64,000 nt of DNA from Asaia bogorensis NBRC 16594. GTDB taxonomy: Bacteria > Pseudomonadota > Alphaproteobacteria > Acetobacterales > Acetobacteraceae. This document shows positions 9,548 through 17,940 of the stretch, in pieces (positions within the stretch are counted from its first letter, which is position 1; every line of letters starts with the position of its first letter). A model generated the notes under the pieces. The model was not told where the DNA came from and did no database searches. It saw nothing but the letters and a program-made list of their open reading frames with translations. The translations under genes and the position numbers were made by a program. The stretch covers positions 434,001-498,000 of the forward strand of contig NZ_AP014690.1 in NCBI RefSeq assembly GCF_001547995.1. Direction: 5' to 3'.

Positions 9548-10747
9548 ATGGGTGCCGGGCAGGCAAAGGCGACACGATCGCCACTTGGCATCATCCTGCC
9601 GGTCGTCTCACTGAACCTCATTATCTATGTCGTCATCGGCCTGCCGATGGCAGTCATTCCGCTCTTCGTGCATAATGTCCTGCACTGCAACACGGTCATC
9701 GCCGGGTTTGCCGTGTCGCTGCAGTATTTCGCCACCTTTGCGTCGCGCGCATCGGCGGGAAAACGTATCGACACCCAGGGGCCAAAGCCGGTTGCGGTGC
9801 TGGGTCTGGCGCTTGGTGTCTTTTCCGGCCTGCTGCTTCTGGTGGCAGGACTTGGCAAATCGGTCATCCCGCTTTCCCTGATCTGCCTTTTCGCCAGTCG
9901 TCTGGCCCTTGGCTGGGCAGAAAGCTGGGCCTCGACAGCCGCAATCGTCTGGAACATACGCCGCGCAGGGGCAGCCAATACGGCTCAGGTCATCTCGTGG
10001 AATGGAATAACCTCCTATGGCGGTATCGCCCTGGGTGCCACGATTGGCGAGCAGCTTTCGCATCTCGGTGGCGGCTGGGGCGGGCTGGTAAGTCTGGGTG
10101 TGCTCTCGACCCTGCTCCCCGCCATCGGCACGGCGCTGGCCAGCACCTATCCCGCGGTTGCTCCCATACGCCATGACGCCCCCGCCATGTCTTTCGCCAA
10201 GGTGTTCCGTCTGGTGCTGCCTCATGGCTGCGCGCTGGCTGCGGGATCCGTCGGATTCGGGGCCATCTCGTCATGCCTTGCACTCTATTTTGCGGCGGAG
10301 CACTGGCCGGATGCAGCGCAGGCCCTGGCTGTATTCGGTATGGTCTTCGTCATCGTACGCTTCGTTTTCGCGCGCCAGATCGGACGTATCGGCGGGACAA
10401 ATGTCGCGCTTATCTCGCTTGGTGTTGAAACACTCGGATTGCTGATTCTGGCCTTTCTTCCCTCTGCTGAAGCGGCCACTCTGGGCGCCGCAGTAACCGG
10501 AGCGGGTTTCTCACTGGTGTTTCCGGCACTGGGCGTTCTGGCTGTTGATCGCGCCGGGGCGGAGAATCGCGGTGCCGCGCTTGGGGCCTTTTCGGTATTT
10601 CTTGATCTCGCCATTGGCGTGTCCGGCCCGTTGCTGGGGCTCGTCATCCATTCTGCGGGTTATATGGCCCTGTTCGTCTTCACAGCTTGCATTACATTCC
10701 TCGGCATCGTGCAGGTGCTGAGATTGCAGCGTGCTGCAAGGCCCTGA
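9548..10747 (+). CDS. MFS transporter, YhhS/YfcJ-like
   Basis: A 399-residue integral inner-membrane protein with about twelve hydrophobic helices, of the major facilitator superfamily. The opening (IILPVVSLNLIIYVVIGLPM), the RLALGWAESW segment and DRAGAENRGAALGAFSVFLD resemble the YhhS/YfcJ (UPF0226) efflux group. Members are treated as putative sugar or drug exporters; the substrate cannot be inferred here. The ATG at 9548 follows ttggggaaattgtg; a GTG directly before it in frame is an alternative. The next gene starts 28 bases downstream in the same direction and could be co-transcribed. Confidence 0.8.
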   Translation: MGAGQAKATRSPLGIILPVVSLNLIIYVVIGLPMAVIPLFVHNVLHCNTVIAGFAVSLQYFATFASRASAGKRIDTQGPKPVAVLGLALGVFSGLLLLVAGLGKSVIPLSLICLFASRLALGWAESWASTAAIVWNIRRAGAANTAQVISWNGITSYGGIALGATIGEQLSHLGGGWGGLVSLGVLSTLLPAIGTALASTYPAVAPIRHDAPAMSFAKVFRLVLPHGCALAAGSVGFGAISSCLALYFAAEHWPDAAQALAVFGMVFVIVRFVFARQIGRIGGTNVALISLGVETLGLLILAFLPSAEAATLGAAVTGAGFSLVFPALGVLAVDRAGAENRGAALGAFSVFLDLAIGVSGPLLGLVIHSAGYMALFVFTACITFLGIVQVLRLQRAARP

Positions 10748-10774
10748 CGTCACAGGTCAAAGGAAAATCCAGAA

Positions 10775-11356
10775 ATGACAATCGCTGCCGCCGCTGTCTT
10801 TTGCGGCTCGCGCCATGGTTCTGTCCCGGCTTTCGGTGAAGCCGCCCGCGCAATGGGAGCCGGTCTGGCGGAGCGTGGCATCCATCTGGTCTATGGTGGC
10901 GGGGCAGTGGGGCTTATGGGTGTGGTGGCCGCAGCCGCGTTGCAGGCTGGAGGCCAGGTAACCGGGATCATCCCCGAATTTCTTCATGGCCGCGAGGTCA
11001 TGAACGAACAGGTGACGGATCTGATCGTTACCGAGTCGATGCATGAGCGCAAGCGGCTGATGTTCGCGCAGGCCGATGCGTTTCTGGTGCTGCCAGGCGG
11101 GCTCGGCACTTTTGACGAACTCATGGAAATCATGACGTGGCGTCAGCTCTCGCTGCATGACAAGCCTATCCTGATCGTCAACGTCGCGAGCTGGGCTGTG
11201 CACGTGATTGCGGCTCTGGAGGCAGCAATTGAGCAGGGCCTGGCAGATGCCTCGGCACGCAGGCTCTATCAGGTTGTGCCCGACGTGGCTCAAGCTCTCG
11301 AAATTCTGGGTAAAACCAGAAAGAGCGAGGAAAACATCGAGACAGGCCGACTTTGA
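10775..11356 (+). CDS. LOG-family nucleoside 5'-monophosphate phosphoribohydrolase
   Basis: A 193-residue protein of the LOG (lonely guy, TIGR00730) family, a Rossmann-like fold often mis-labelled lysine decarboxylase. The two diagnostic motifs are GGGAVGLMG near residue 47 and PGGLGTFDELMEIMTW near residue 108, which form the nucleotide pocket with the catalytic Arg/Glu. Family members cleave cytokinin riboside monophosphates or other nucleoside monophosphates to free base and ribose 5-phosphate; the bacterial physiological substrate is often unclear. AGGAAAATCCAGAA precedes the ATG. It may be read through from the MFS gene 28 bases upstream. Confidence 0.85.
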   Translation: MTIAAAAVFCGSRHGSVPAFGEAARAMGAGLAERGIHLVYGGGAVGLMGVVAAAALQAGGQVTGIIPEFLHGREVMNEQVTDLIVTESMHERKRLMFAQADAFLVLPGGLGTFDELMEIMTWRQLSLHDKPILIVNVASWAVHVIAALEAAIEQGLADASARRLYQVVPDVAQALEILGKTRKSEENIETGRL

Positions 11357-11412
11357 TCGTCTGCCCCCCTTGCAGAGCCGCCCATCTGGCAGTATAGCCC
11401 CATCCATCGGTT

Positions 11413-11489
11413 CGGAGTGTAGCTCAGCCTGGTAGAGCACTGTGTTCGGGACGCAGGGGCCGGAGGTTCGAATCCTCTCACTCCGACCA
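11413..11489 (+). tRNA. tRNA-Pro (anticodon CGG)
   Basis: A 77-nt cloverleaf: acceptor stem CGGAGTG / CACTCCG, D-arm GCTC...GAGC, anticodon stem CTGTG / CGCAG with loop TTCGGGA (anticodon CGG, reading CCG), T-arm GGAGG TTCGAAT CCTCT, discriminator A and an encoded CCA. CCG is a common proline codon in this GC-rich sequence. A 10-bp inverted repeat overlaps its 3' end (see separate entry). Confidence 0.95.
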
Positions 11490-11509
11490 GAATTTCCATA
11501 ATTCTGGTC
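11485..11509 (+). terminator. perfect hairpin overlapping the tRNA-Pro 3' end
   Basis: GACCAGAATT and AATTCTGGTC form a perfect 10-bp stem with a 5-nt loop, beginning inside the tRNA discriminator/CCA region. There is no T-tract. It could end the tRNA transcript or present a processing site; the overlap with mature tRNA bases is unusual for a simple terminator. The rest of the gap to 11713 holds nothing I can name. Confidence 0.35.
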
Positions 11510-11713
11510 ATTCTGGCGGTCTGGTATTGCTGAAAAGGCAGACCATCCGCCCACCGATTATTTCCGATATCATCTGGATCACATCAGAGACTTTGCGTTT
11601 CTTCGTTGGTTATGCTGCACGATTGTCTGCACGAGCCATGAACCTCTCGCCAGACGAGCCCTGACCCGGTATCGGGTTGATCAGGTCCATCATGGCAAAA
11701 GGGGGGAGGGGCA

Positions 11714-12700
11714 TTGCGCAATCGTTTGTGCTTTCTGATGCTCACTCTCATCCTGATCGGCGCTTTTGCTGCCGGAATTCTTATTGGACGCTATCCGCTT
11801 TCACTTCACGCAATCGGGGCCATGATGGCCGGGCATGGTGCTGCCGAAACGCGGGCCGTGCTGCTCTATGCGCGCCTGCCAAGGCTGATCGGGGCCATGG
11901 TGGTCGGGGCGGCGCTCTCAGTGTCAGGAAGCGCGTTTCAGGCGGTTTTCCGTAATCCGCTCGTTTCGCCCGATCTGCTGGGGGTATTGAGTGGCGCGGC
12001 TTTCGGGGCGGCGCTGGCCATCCTGCTGCATGGCAGTAGTGCGGTAGTGGGGTTTGCGGCCTTCGCCGGAGGGTGTTGCGCCGTGGCCTGCGGCTTTGGC
12101 ATCGCGCGGTTGGTGGGGCGCGAGGGTATCTTACCGCTGTTGCTGGGCGGGTTGATCAGCGCTGCCCTGTTCACCTCTTTTCTCTCGTTACTCAAATATG
12201 TGGCTGATCCATTCGATCAGTTGCCAGCCATCATCTACTGGCTGCTCGGGAGCCTGGCCCGGACGCAATGGGCGCAGCTTGCCTGGGTGGCACCCTTCTG
12301 TGTGCTGGGCATGGCGCTGCTGTGGCTGGGTTCGCGGGCGCTGGATGCGCTGGTTCTGAGCGATGACGAAGCCCGGAGCCTTGGCCTGCCGGTTGGGGTC
12401 ATGAGGCTCGTCGTGCTGGCCCTCGCCACGTCGCTCGGCGCTCTGACGGTTTCCATGGCCGGGATTATCGGTTGGGTTGGGCTGATTGTACCCCATATGG
12501 CCAGGCTCATTATCGGGCCGGGACATCGCCTCATGTTGCCTTTCGCGGCGCTGATGGGGGCGGCGGGGCTGATGCTGGCCGATACCGCAGCGCGAAGCCT
12601 GACAGCGTCCGAGATTCCCCTTGGTATGATGACCGAGCTTTTCGGGGCGTTAGGCTTCATCGTGGTGCTGAGGCATCTGCGTCGCGAAGGGCAGTTATAA
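11714..12700 (+). CDS. FecCD-family ABC transporter permease
   Basis: A 328-residue integral inner-membrane permease of the FecCD/BtuC family, which moves iron-siderophores, haem, cobalamin or molybdate. Family motifs are present: LLYARLPRLIGAMVVGAALSVSG near residues 50-75, RNPLVSPDLLGV, and the coupling segment VGLIVPHMARLIIGPGHR near residue 260. The start is a TTG closely preceded by GGGGGGAGGGG, a very strong ribosome site; the next ATG (11738) would lose part of the first helix. Its stop directly abuts the GTG of the ATPase gene, so the three genes form a tight operon. No receptor or regulator gene lies beside it. Confidence 0.88.
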   Translation: MRNRLCFLMLTLILIGAFAAGILIGRYPLSLHAIGAMMAGHGAAETRAVLLYARLPRLIGAMVVGAALSVSGSAFQAVFRNPLVSPDLLGVLSGAAFGAALAILLHGSSAVVGFAAFAGGCCAVACGFGIARLVGREGILPLLLGGLISAALFTSFLSLLKYVADPFDQLPAIIYWLLGSLARTQWAQLAWVAPFCVLGMALLWLGSRALDALVLSDDEARSLGLPVGVMRLVVLALATSLGALTVSMAGIIGWVGLIVPHMARLIIGPGHRLMLPFAALMGAAGLMLADTAARSLTASEIPLGMMTELFGALGFIVVLRHLRREGQL

Positions 12701-13477
12701 GTGACATCCCTTGCGACACAGGCTCTCGGCTTTACCCGGCGAGGGCGTCCCATACTTGATGACGTGACGCTGAATTTCTCGGGCGGGCAACTGGTCAGCC
12801 TGATGGGGGCGAATGGCGCTGGCAAGACGACGCTGCTGCGGCTGATGCTCGGTCTTATCGTGCCCGACCGGGGAGGGGTTCGGGTCAATGATGTGCCCCT
12901 GACCGATCTGTCACGCATGGATCGGGCCCGATTGCTGAGCTACGTGCCGCAAAACAGGGAACATCTGCCGCCCTATGACGTGATGCAGGTGGTGCAGATG
13001 GGCAGGCTGCCGCATGGCGGGCTGACAACGCGCCTGTCGAGGGCTGACCATGACAGTATTGAGCGCGCCATTGCGCAGCTCGGTTTGCACGATCTGGCGC
13101 GACGGCCCTGCACCGCACTATCGGGGGGCGAGTATCAGCGCGTTCTTCTGGCAAGGGCGCTGGCGCAGGAGACACCGGTTATCGTGCTGGATGAACCATT
13201 GGCCGGGCTCGATTACGGCTATCAGCATCGATTGATGGGGCTGCTTTCCACCCTGGCGCAGCAGGGCCGTCTGGTCATCATGACAGTGCATCAGCCTGAG
13301 ATGATCTACCGTCACGCGAGCCATGTCGTCCTGCTTGAGGCTGGGCGCGTGGTGACACAGGGACGACCGCGTGATGTTCTTGAGGCGGAGCGCCTGAGCG
13401 CGTTTTATGAAATTGCCCTTCAACATTACGATCATGGCGCTGAGCGCTTCTTTGCACAAAGGGATAGGGCGGAATGA
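12701..13477 (+). CDS. FecE-type ABC transporter ATPase
   Basis: A 258-residue ATP-binding subunit of the same importer. Walker A is GANGAGKTT (residues 37-44), the signature is LSGGEYQR, Walker B is VIVLDEP followed by LAGLDYG, and the switch His lies in MTVHQPE. The Q-loop is SYVPQNR. The GTG start follows the permease stop without a gap, and the gene overlaps the next one by four bases (ATGA), which implies translational coupling. It acts at the cytoplasmic face of the membrane. Substrate class (iron complex, haem or cobalamin) is inferred from family only. Confidence 0.9.
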   Translation: MTSLATQALGFTRRGRPILDDVTLNFSGGQLVSLMGANGAGKTTLLRLMLGLIVPDRGGVRVNDVPLTDLSRMDRARLLSYVPQNREHLPPYDVMQVVQMGRLPHGGLTTRLSRADHDSIERAIAQLGLHDLARRPCTALSGGEYQRVLLARALAQETPVIVLDEPLAGLDYGYQHRLMGLLSTLAQQGRLVIMTVHQPEMIYRHASHVVLLEAGRVVTQGRPRDVLEAERLSAFYEIALQHYDHGAERFFAQRDRAE

Positions 13478-14469
13478 GAGTCTTCGGCTGGGGCGCTGTA
13501 CTGAGCGGGTTTCTGGCGGTGGCCACGCTTCAGGAGGCATCGGCCCTGCCAGCAACGCCGCCTCCCGCGCGGATTGTGGATGGATGGTACGCCCATAATG
13601 CCACGCTGATCATGCTGGGCGCAGCAGACAGGATTGTCGGTACGGTCGTCTCGCCGTCGCGCTTTGCCTGGATGTATTGCGTCGCCCCATCCCTGCATCA
13701 GGCCCATGTTTTTGGCAGCATGGTGCTCAATGCCGAAACTGTTCTCGCCCTTCACCCCGATCTGGTTTTTGTCACCCGTGATTCCGGTGTGGCAGGTGCC
13801 TTGCAATCTGTCGGGCTGAAAGCAGAGCCTGTCGGCTTTACCGATTTCGCGGGGATGCTGGCGACAATCGATCAGACGGCGGCCCTTTTGGGGACGGATG
13901 AGGCAAGGGCTCAGGCCGCCCGCTATCGCACGGCTTTTGCTGCGCTCGACAGGCCGCCAGCGGAGAAGAAATCAGTGCCGGTGCCGCGTGTGCTGCATAT
14001 CGCCTCGCTCGATCCCCTGACCGTGGATGGTGATGCGAGTATCGTGGATGAGTGGATACGTGATGCCGGTGGCGGCAATGCCGCGATCGGTGTGCATGGC
14101 AACAAGCGCCCGGTTTCGCTGGAGCAGATCCTGGGCTGGCAGCCCGACATCATCATTCTGGGGGCAGATGCAGGCAGCGAGGCCGAAATCGCGTCATCGC
14201 CGCTCTGGGCACAACTTGCTGCCGTGGCGCAGCACCATGTGTTTCGCAATCCGTCAGGGGTGTTCAACTGGGATCGCTACAGCCCCGAATTGCTGTTGCA
14301 ACGCCTGTGGGCGCGTCAGCTGATCGGGAAAGGGACGATTGACCGCGCTGCGATGCTGGCACAGATCCGGGATTTCTACCGCCAGTTCTATCACCACCCC
14401 CTCAGCAACGAGGCGGCAGAACGTATTCTCGATGTGCGGCCCCTCGAGCCCGGTGCATGCCCGGGCTAG
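13474..14469 (+). CDS. ABC transporter substrate-binding protein (FecB/BtuF type)
   Basis: A 331-residue periplasmic protein with an N-terminal signal peptide ending near ASA-LP (residue 24) and the class III, helix-linked binding-protein fold: an N-lobe with VLALHPDLVFVT, a C-lobe with ILGWQPDIIILG, and NWDRYSPELLLQRLWARQLI at the C-terminal helix. It would deliver ligand to the FecCD-like permease. YAHNATLIMLGAADRIVGTV matches iron or molybdate-binding relatives (FecB, CeuE, MolA) without deciding the ligand. It overlaps the ATPase gene by four bases. No lipobox is seen, so it is probably soluble. Confidence 0.82.
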   Translation: MRVFGWGAVLSGFLAVATLQEASALPATPPPARIVDGWYAHNATLIMLGAADRIVGTVVSPSRFAWMYCVAPSLHQAHVFGSMVLNAETVLALHPDLVFVTRDSGVAGALQSVGLKAEPVGFTDFAGMLATIDQTAALLGTDEARAQAARYRTAFAALDRPPAEKKSVPVPRVLHIASLDPLTVDGDASIVDEWIRDAGGGNAAIGVHGNKRPVSLEQILGWQPDIIILGADAGSEAEIASSPLWAQLAAVAQHHVFRNPSGVFNWDRYSPELLLQRLWARQLIGKGTIDRAAMLAQIRDFYRQFYHHPLSNEAAERILDVRPLEPGACPG

Positions 14470-14476
14470 GCGGCCC

Positions 14477-15073
14477 TCAGGCGTGGCCGACGAGATTGGA
14501 GAGGGAGAGAGGATCGATATTGATGGTGGCCAGGGCCTTGCGCCATTTCACCATCTGATCGCTGCCGAAAATCAGATCATCCATGGCTGGGGCGCTCAGC
14601 CATGCATTCTGCTGGATGATTTCATCTTCCAGCTGACCGGGCTCCCACGAGGCATGGCCCAGCGCCAGCAGGGCATGGCGTGGCCCTTCGCCAGCGGCGA
14701 TCTGATGCAGGATATCGAGGCTGGCAGTCAGGCAGTTCTCGTTGTTGATCACGAGACTGTCCTCACGCCGCCAGTCGGCAGAGTGAAGCACGAAGCCACG
14801 GGTCGGTTCCATGGGGCCGCCCATGCACAGATTGATCCTGCGCTTGGGCGGTGAGGGGGTAATGTCGAGCTGCTCGAACAGGGTTTCGAGCGTGGGGTGC
14901 GATGCGCGCTTGTTGATGATCAGCCCCATGGCGCCATCCCGCCGCGAATGGGCGCAGACATAGACCACGCTGCGCGCAAATTCCGACTCTCCAAGCATGG
15001 GGCTCGAAATGAGCAGACGGCCTGCCAGGGTTTCGGATGTGGTCTCGTCGGGCGTTTGAAAATCTGAAGCCAT
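14477..15073 (-). CDS. YqgE/AlgH family protein (UPF0301)
   Basis: A 198-residue cytoplasmic protein of the YqgE/AlgH (DUF179) family. LAGRLLISSPMLGESEFARSVVYV, HSRRDGAMGLIINKR, the glycine-rich MGGPMEPTRGFVLH and LGHASWEPGQLEDEI are family hallmarks. The fold is known, but the biochemical role is unsettled; AlgH was first linked to alginate gene expression in Pseudomonas. I take the ATG at 15073 (MASDFQTPDE) as start; a TTG twelve codons upstream is possible, and neither has a convincing ribosome site. It converges on the binding-protein gene and diverges from the SDR gene. Confidence 0.85.
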   Translation of the reverse strand: MASDFQTPDETTSETLAGRLLISSPMLGESEFARSVVYVCAHSRRDGAMGLIINKRASHPTLETLFEQLDITPSPPKRRINLCMGGPMEPTRGFVLHSADWRREDSLVINNENCLTASLDILHQIAAGEGPRHALLALGHASWEPGQLEDEIIQQNAWLSAPAMDDLIFGSDQMVKWRKALATINIDPLSLSNLVGHA

Positions 15074-15216
15074 GAGGGAAAATGTCGGCCATTGCAGGGG
15101 GTTTTGCAAGGGCGGCGCTCCGTGGCAACGATACAGAGTGTGGCAACCTTGGAGCGGCTGCCCCGTCTGCTATAGCGTGGGCCCCTGTGTGTCCTGAACC
15201 TGAAATGGAGAAAACG

Positions 15217-15969
15217 ATGGCGATTATTCTGGTAACCGGCGCAACAGCCGGGTTTGGTCAGGCTATTGCAAAGCGTCTGGTCAAGGAAGGCCATCGTGTG
15301 ATCGGGACCGGCCGACGGGCGGAACGGCTTGAGGCCATGAAGAAAGAGCTGGGCGAGGCGTTCCTGCCGCAGGTGCTCGATGTGACCGATGCCGAAAAGA
15401 TTCAGGCCCTGCCCGCAAGCCTGCCACCCGCCTGGCGTCAGATCGATGTGGTGATCAATAATGCCGGTCTGGCCCTCGGTGTAGGCAAGGCGCAGGACTC
15501 CGATCTCAAGGATTGGAAAACCATGATTGACACGAATGTGACGGGTGTCGTGGATGTCACTCGCGCGTTTCTTCCACAAATGGTCGAACGCAATCATGGA
15601 TACATCATCACACTTGGCAGTATCGCAGGGACTTACCCCTATGTCGGGGGCAATGTTTACGGAGCCACCAAGGCGTTTGTGGGTCAGTTCATGCGTAATC
15701 TGCGCACTGACCTGCTGGGAACGAAGATCCGTGCAAGCACGATCGAACCGGGACTATGCGGGGGCAGTGAATTCAGCAATGTGCGGCTGCGCGACAATCA
15801 GAAGGCAGCGGATGTCTATAAAGGGACTGACCCGCTGACGCCTGAGGATATCGCAGCAACCGTTTCATGGCTGCTCAGCCTTCCGCCTCATGTCAACATC
15901 AACGCCATCGAGATGATGCCTGTCTGTCAGGCTGCCGGTGGCCTCGCAGTGGATCGAAGCAGTGACTGA
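15217..15969 (+). CDS. YdfG-like short-chain dehydrogenase
   Basis: A 250-residue classical SDR with the NADP(H) motif TGATAGFG near residue 7, TGRRAERLE, the NNAG strand, a Ser in TLGSIAGTYPY and the catalytic YGATK. Sequence such as VNPHVNIN-type PPHVNINAIEMMP at the C-terminus and EPGLCGGSEFSNVR resembles YdfG, the NADP-dependent L-allo-threonine / 3-hydroxy acid dehydrogenase. GGAG lies six bases before the ATG at 15217; ATG 15205 is an alternative. The 3' end overlaps the start of the polyphosphate kinase gene, indicating coupling. The exact substrate is inferred from the closest family. Confidence 0.85.
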   Translation: MAIILVTGATAGFGQAIAKRLVKEGHRVIGTGRRAERLEAMKKELGEAFLPQVLDVTDAEKIQALPASLPPAWRQIDVVINNAGLALGVGKAQDSDLKDWKTMIDTNVTGVVDVTRAFLPQMVERNHGYIITLGSIAGTYPYVGGNVYGATKAFVGQFMRNLRTDLLGTKIRASTIEPGLCGGSEFSNVRLRDNQKAADVYKGTDPLTPEDIAATVSWLLSLPPHVNINAIEMMPVCQAAGGLAVDRSSD

Positions 15970-16864
15970 ACTGACCCTGGGCCTGGCCCGCAAGCTTCCT
16001 GGCAAGTATCTCGTCAGCGACGGGCGCGATTTCGAGCTGAAATCCGTCCGTCCCCAGGATCATGGCGGTTTGCACAAGGGCCATGTCGAGGCGTGGCTGG
16101 ACAAGCGGCGTGCTCATCTCGGAGCGTTACAGGAGAGGCTCGCGGCAGAGCATCGCCATTCCATGCTTCTGGTTCTTCAGGGCATGGATGGTGCGGGCAA
16201 GGACAGCCTCATTCTCAATGTCATGACCGGGATGAACCCGCAGGGTACCAAGGTCGTGTCATTCAAGAAGCCGAGCGATATCGAGCTCTCTCATGACTAT
16301 CTATGGCGCGTTCACATGGCGATACCGAGCCGTGGCCAGGTAGGGGTGTTCAACCGCAGCCATTACGAGGATGTACTCGTTGCCCGAGTTCATGCAGACA
16401 CGCTCGATGCGAGAGGCATGAAGGGTGATCCGACAAAGCGGGAGTTCTGGGACCACCGCCTGCAGGATATCCGCGATTTCGAGGCCTATCTGGGCCGGCA
16501 GGGCATCCATATTCTCAAGGTCATGCTGCACATGTCGCCCGAGTGTCAGCAGGAGCGTTTGCTGCGTCGTCTTCATCGGCCGGACAAGCGCTGGAAGTTC
16601 GATGAGAGCGATCTGGCGGAACGTCAGTTCTGGCCCGCTTACCAGACAGCCTATGAAGAAGCGATCCGGGCGACGGCGACCGAGCACGCGCCCTGGCTTG
16701 TCGTGCCGTCAAACAAGAAATGGTATTCGCGTCTGGTGGTGATGGAAGCTCTGATTGCAAGGCTTGAGAGCCTGAGCCCGGAGCCACCACCGCCCTCGCC
16801 TGAGATTCTCGAAAATCTCGGTCGGCTCGAAGCCAAGATCAAGGCGAGCAAGATACTCGGCTGA
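15938..16864 (+). CDS. PPK2-family polyphosphate kinase
   Basis: A 308-residue single-domain PPK2, which transfers phosphate between polyphosphate and nucleotides (ADP/GDP, or AMP depending on class). Walker A is GMDGAGKDS (residues 82-90), the Walker B-like strand is GVFNRSHYEDVLVARVH, and the lid region RRLHRPDKRWKF follows; NKKWYSRLVVMEALIARL closes the domain. The GTG at 15938 overlaps the SDR gene by 32 bases; a second GTG at 15962 would overlap by 8 and is equally plausible. The tail is proline-rich (EPPPPSPE). Whether it makes or uses polyphosphate cannot be read from the sequence with certainty. Confidence 0.9.
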   Translation: MASQWIEAVTELTLGLARKLPGKYLVSDGRDFELKSVRPQDHGGLHKGHVEAWLDKRRAHLGALQERLAAEHRHSMLLVLQGMDGAGKDSLILNVMTGMNPQGTKVVSFKKPSDIELSHDYLWRVHMAIPSRGQVGVFNRSHYEDVLVARVHADTLDARGMKGDPTKREFWDHRLQDIRDFEAYLGRQGIHILKVMLHMSPECQQERLLRRLHRPDKRWKFDESDLAERQFWPAYQTAYEEAIRATATEHAPWLVVPSNKKWYSRLVVMEALIARLESLSPEPPPPSPEILENLGRLEAKIKASKILG

Positions 16865-16874
16865 TCTTACCCAT

Positions 16875-16909
16875 CCTGCAAGGTCGCCTCCTTTGGCGGC
16901 CCTTGCAGG
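16875..16909. terminator. bidirectional hairpin between convergent genes
   Basis: A perfect 9-bp stem CCTGCAAGG / CCTTGCAGG encloses a second short stem (GCC/GGC). It lies 11 bases after the polyphosphate kinase stop and 19 bases before the end of the convergent DsbA-like gene, so it could serve both. There is no clear T-tract on either strand. Confidence 0.5.
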
Positions 16910-16927
16910 GTGGAAGCGTAAGGGTTG

Positions 16928-17719
16928 TCAGTGCGCCTCCTTACGCGCCGTCCTGATCTGCTCGCGCATCTCCTCAGCCGAGATGGCACCGGGAATGATC
17001 GCACTCGTACCGAAAACGAAGGTCGGTGTGCCATCGAGGCCGATCAGCCTTGCTTCGGCCAGATTCTCGTTGATCTGCGCGGCAACGCTCGAGGCGTGCA
17101 TGTCAGTCACCAGCTTGTCCGCATTGAGCCCATTGGCCGTAGCGAGCTGACGGATACGATCCAGAGTAGGGGGCGTCGTGTCCTGCATAAGGGCGCGTTT
17201 CATCTTTTCGTAGCCGCCCTGCAGCGCGGCGGCGAAAATGGCCTGCGTGTCCAGCACGCTTTTCTCGCTCAGCACCGGTACCAGCTTTTCGACTAGGCGC
17301 AGCTTGCTGTCCGATTTCAGAAGGGCATCGACAACGGGCACCATGCTGCGGCAATAGCCGCAGCGCGGGTCGAGAAACTCCACAATGGTCAGATCGCCCT
17401 GCGGGTTGCCGCGCACCGTGTAGTCGGGCCCCTTTTGCAGACGCTCACGATCGGAGCGAACATGGGTGAGGGCGTCATCTGCTGCTTTCTGCTGGGCGCC
17501 CTGACGCAGGGCTACGATGGCATCGCTCAGAATGCTCGGGTCATTCTTCAGGGCGTCGCGCAGGATCGTCACGATCTCGGCGCGCTGGGCCGGGCTGAAA
17601 GACGATTCCGCAGCGGCAGACGCAGTACTGGGGGCAGCAAGGGCCGGAACGGCGGTCGACACGGTCAGACCAAGGGCGAGAAAAGTGCCGGCAAGCCGGG
17701 CACGGGTCGGGCGGGTCAT
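16928..17719 (-). CDS. DsbA-family thiol:disulfide protein
   Basis: A 263-residue exported thioredoxin-fold protein. Residues 1-29 form a signal peptide (ending PALAA). Residues 40-95 are a helical N-terminal domain with a charged, heptad-like pattern (ILRDALKNDPSILSDAI). The active site is CGYC (Cys120, Cys123) in VEFLDPRCGYC, and the cis-proline loop is GLDGTPTFVFG. This matches the DsbA/ScsC/BcsD group of disulfide oxidases or isomerases; helical N-terminal extensions suggest oligomerisation as in ScsC or Com1. The ATG at 17719 has AGGA upstream; in-frame ATGs further up would place non-signal sequence before the hydrophobic core. It diverges from the GGT-like gene. Confidence 0.85.
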   Translation of the reverse strand: MTRPTRARLAGTFLALGLTVSTAVPALAAPSTASAAAESSFSPAQRAEIVTILRDALKNDPSILSDAIVALRQGAQQKAADDALTHVRSDRERLQKGPDYTVRGNPQGDLTIVEFLDPRCGYCRSMVPVVDALLKSDSKLRLVEKLVPVLSEKSVLDTQAIFAAALQGGYEKMKRALMQDTTPPTLDRIRQLATANGLNADKLVTDMHASSVAAQINENLAEARLIGLDGTPTFVFGTSAIIPGAISAEEMREQIRTARKEAH

Positions 17720-17940
17720 GAGGACGATCCTGCTGGTCGTGAAAGACATGGGCGTGAAGAAAACGCGCTCCTGCATAGGCCAGCAAAAGCGATTTCGCAA
17801 AACCGGAGCCGGGCGCGCGGTTGCCCATCGTCCGGATCACGGTTAGATGCGTTAACGAACCCAATTTCCAGACAGTTGCTTCTTCGGCCCCCGAAGATAC
17901 CATCCCTGTCCGGAACAGTAGAGAAAAGGCTTGCCGGGTC

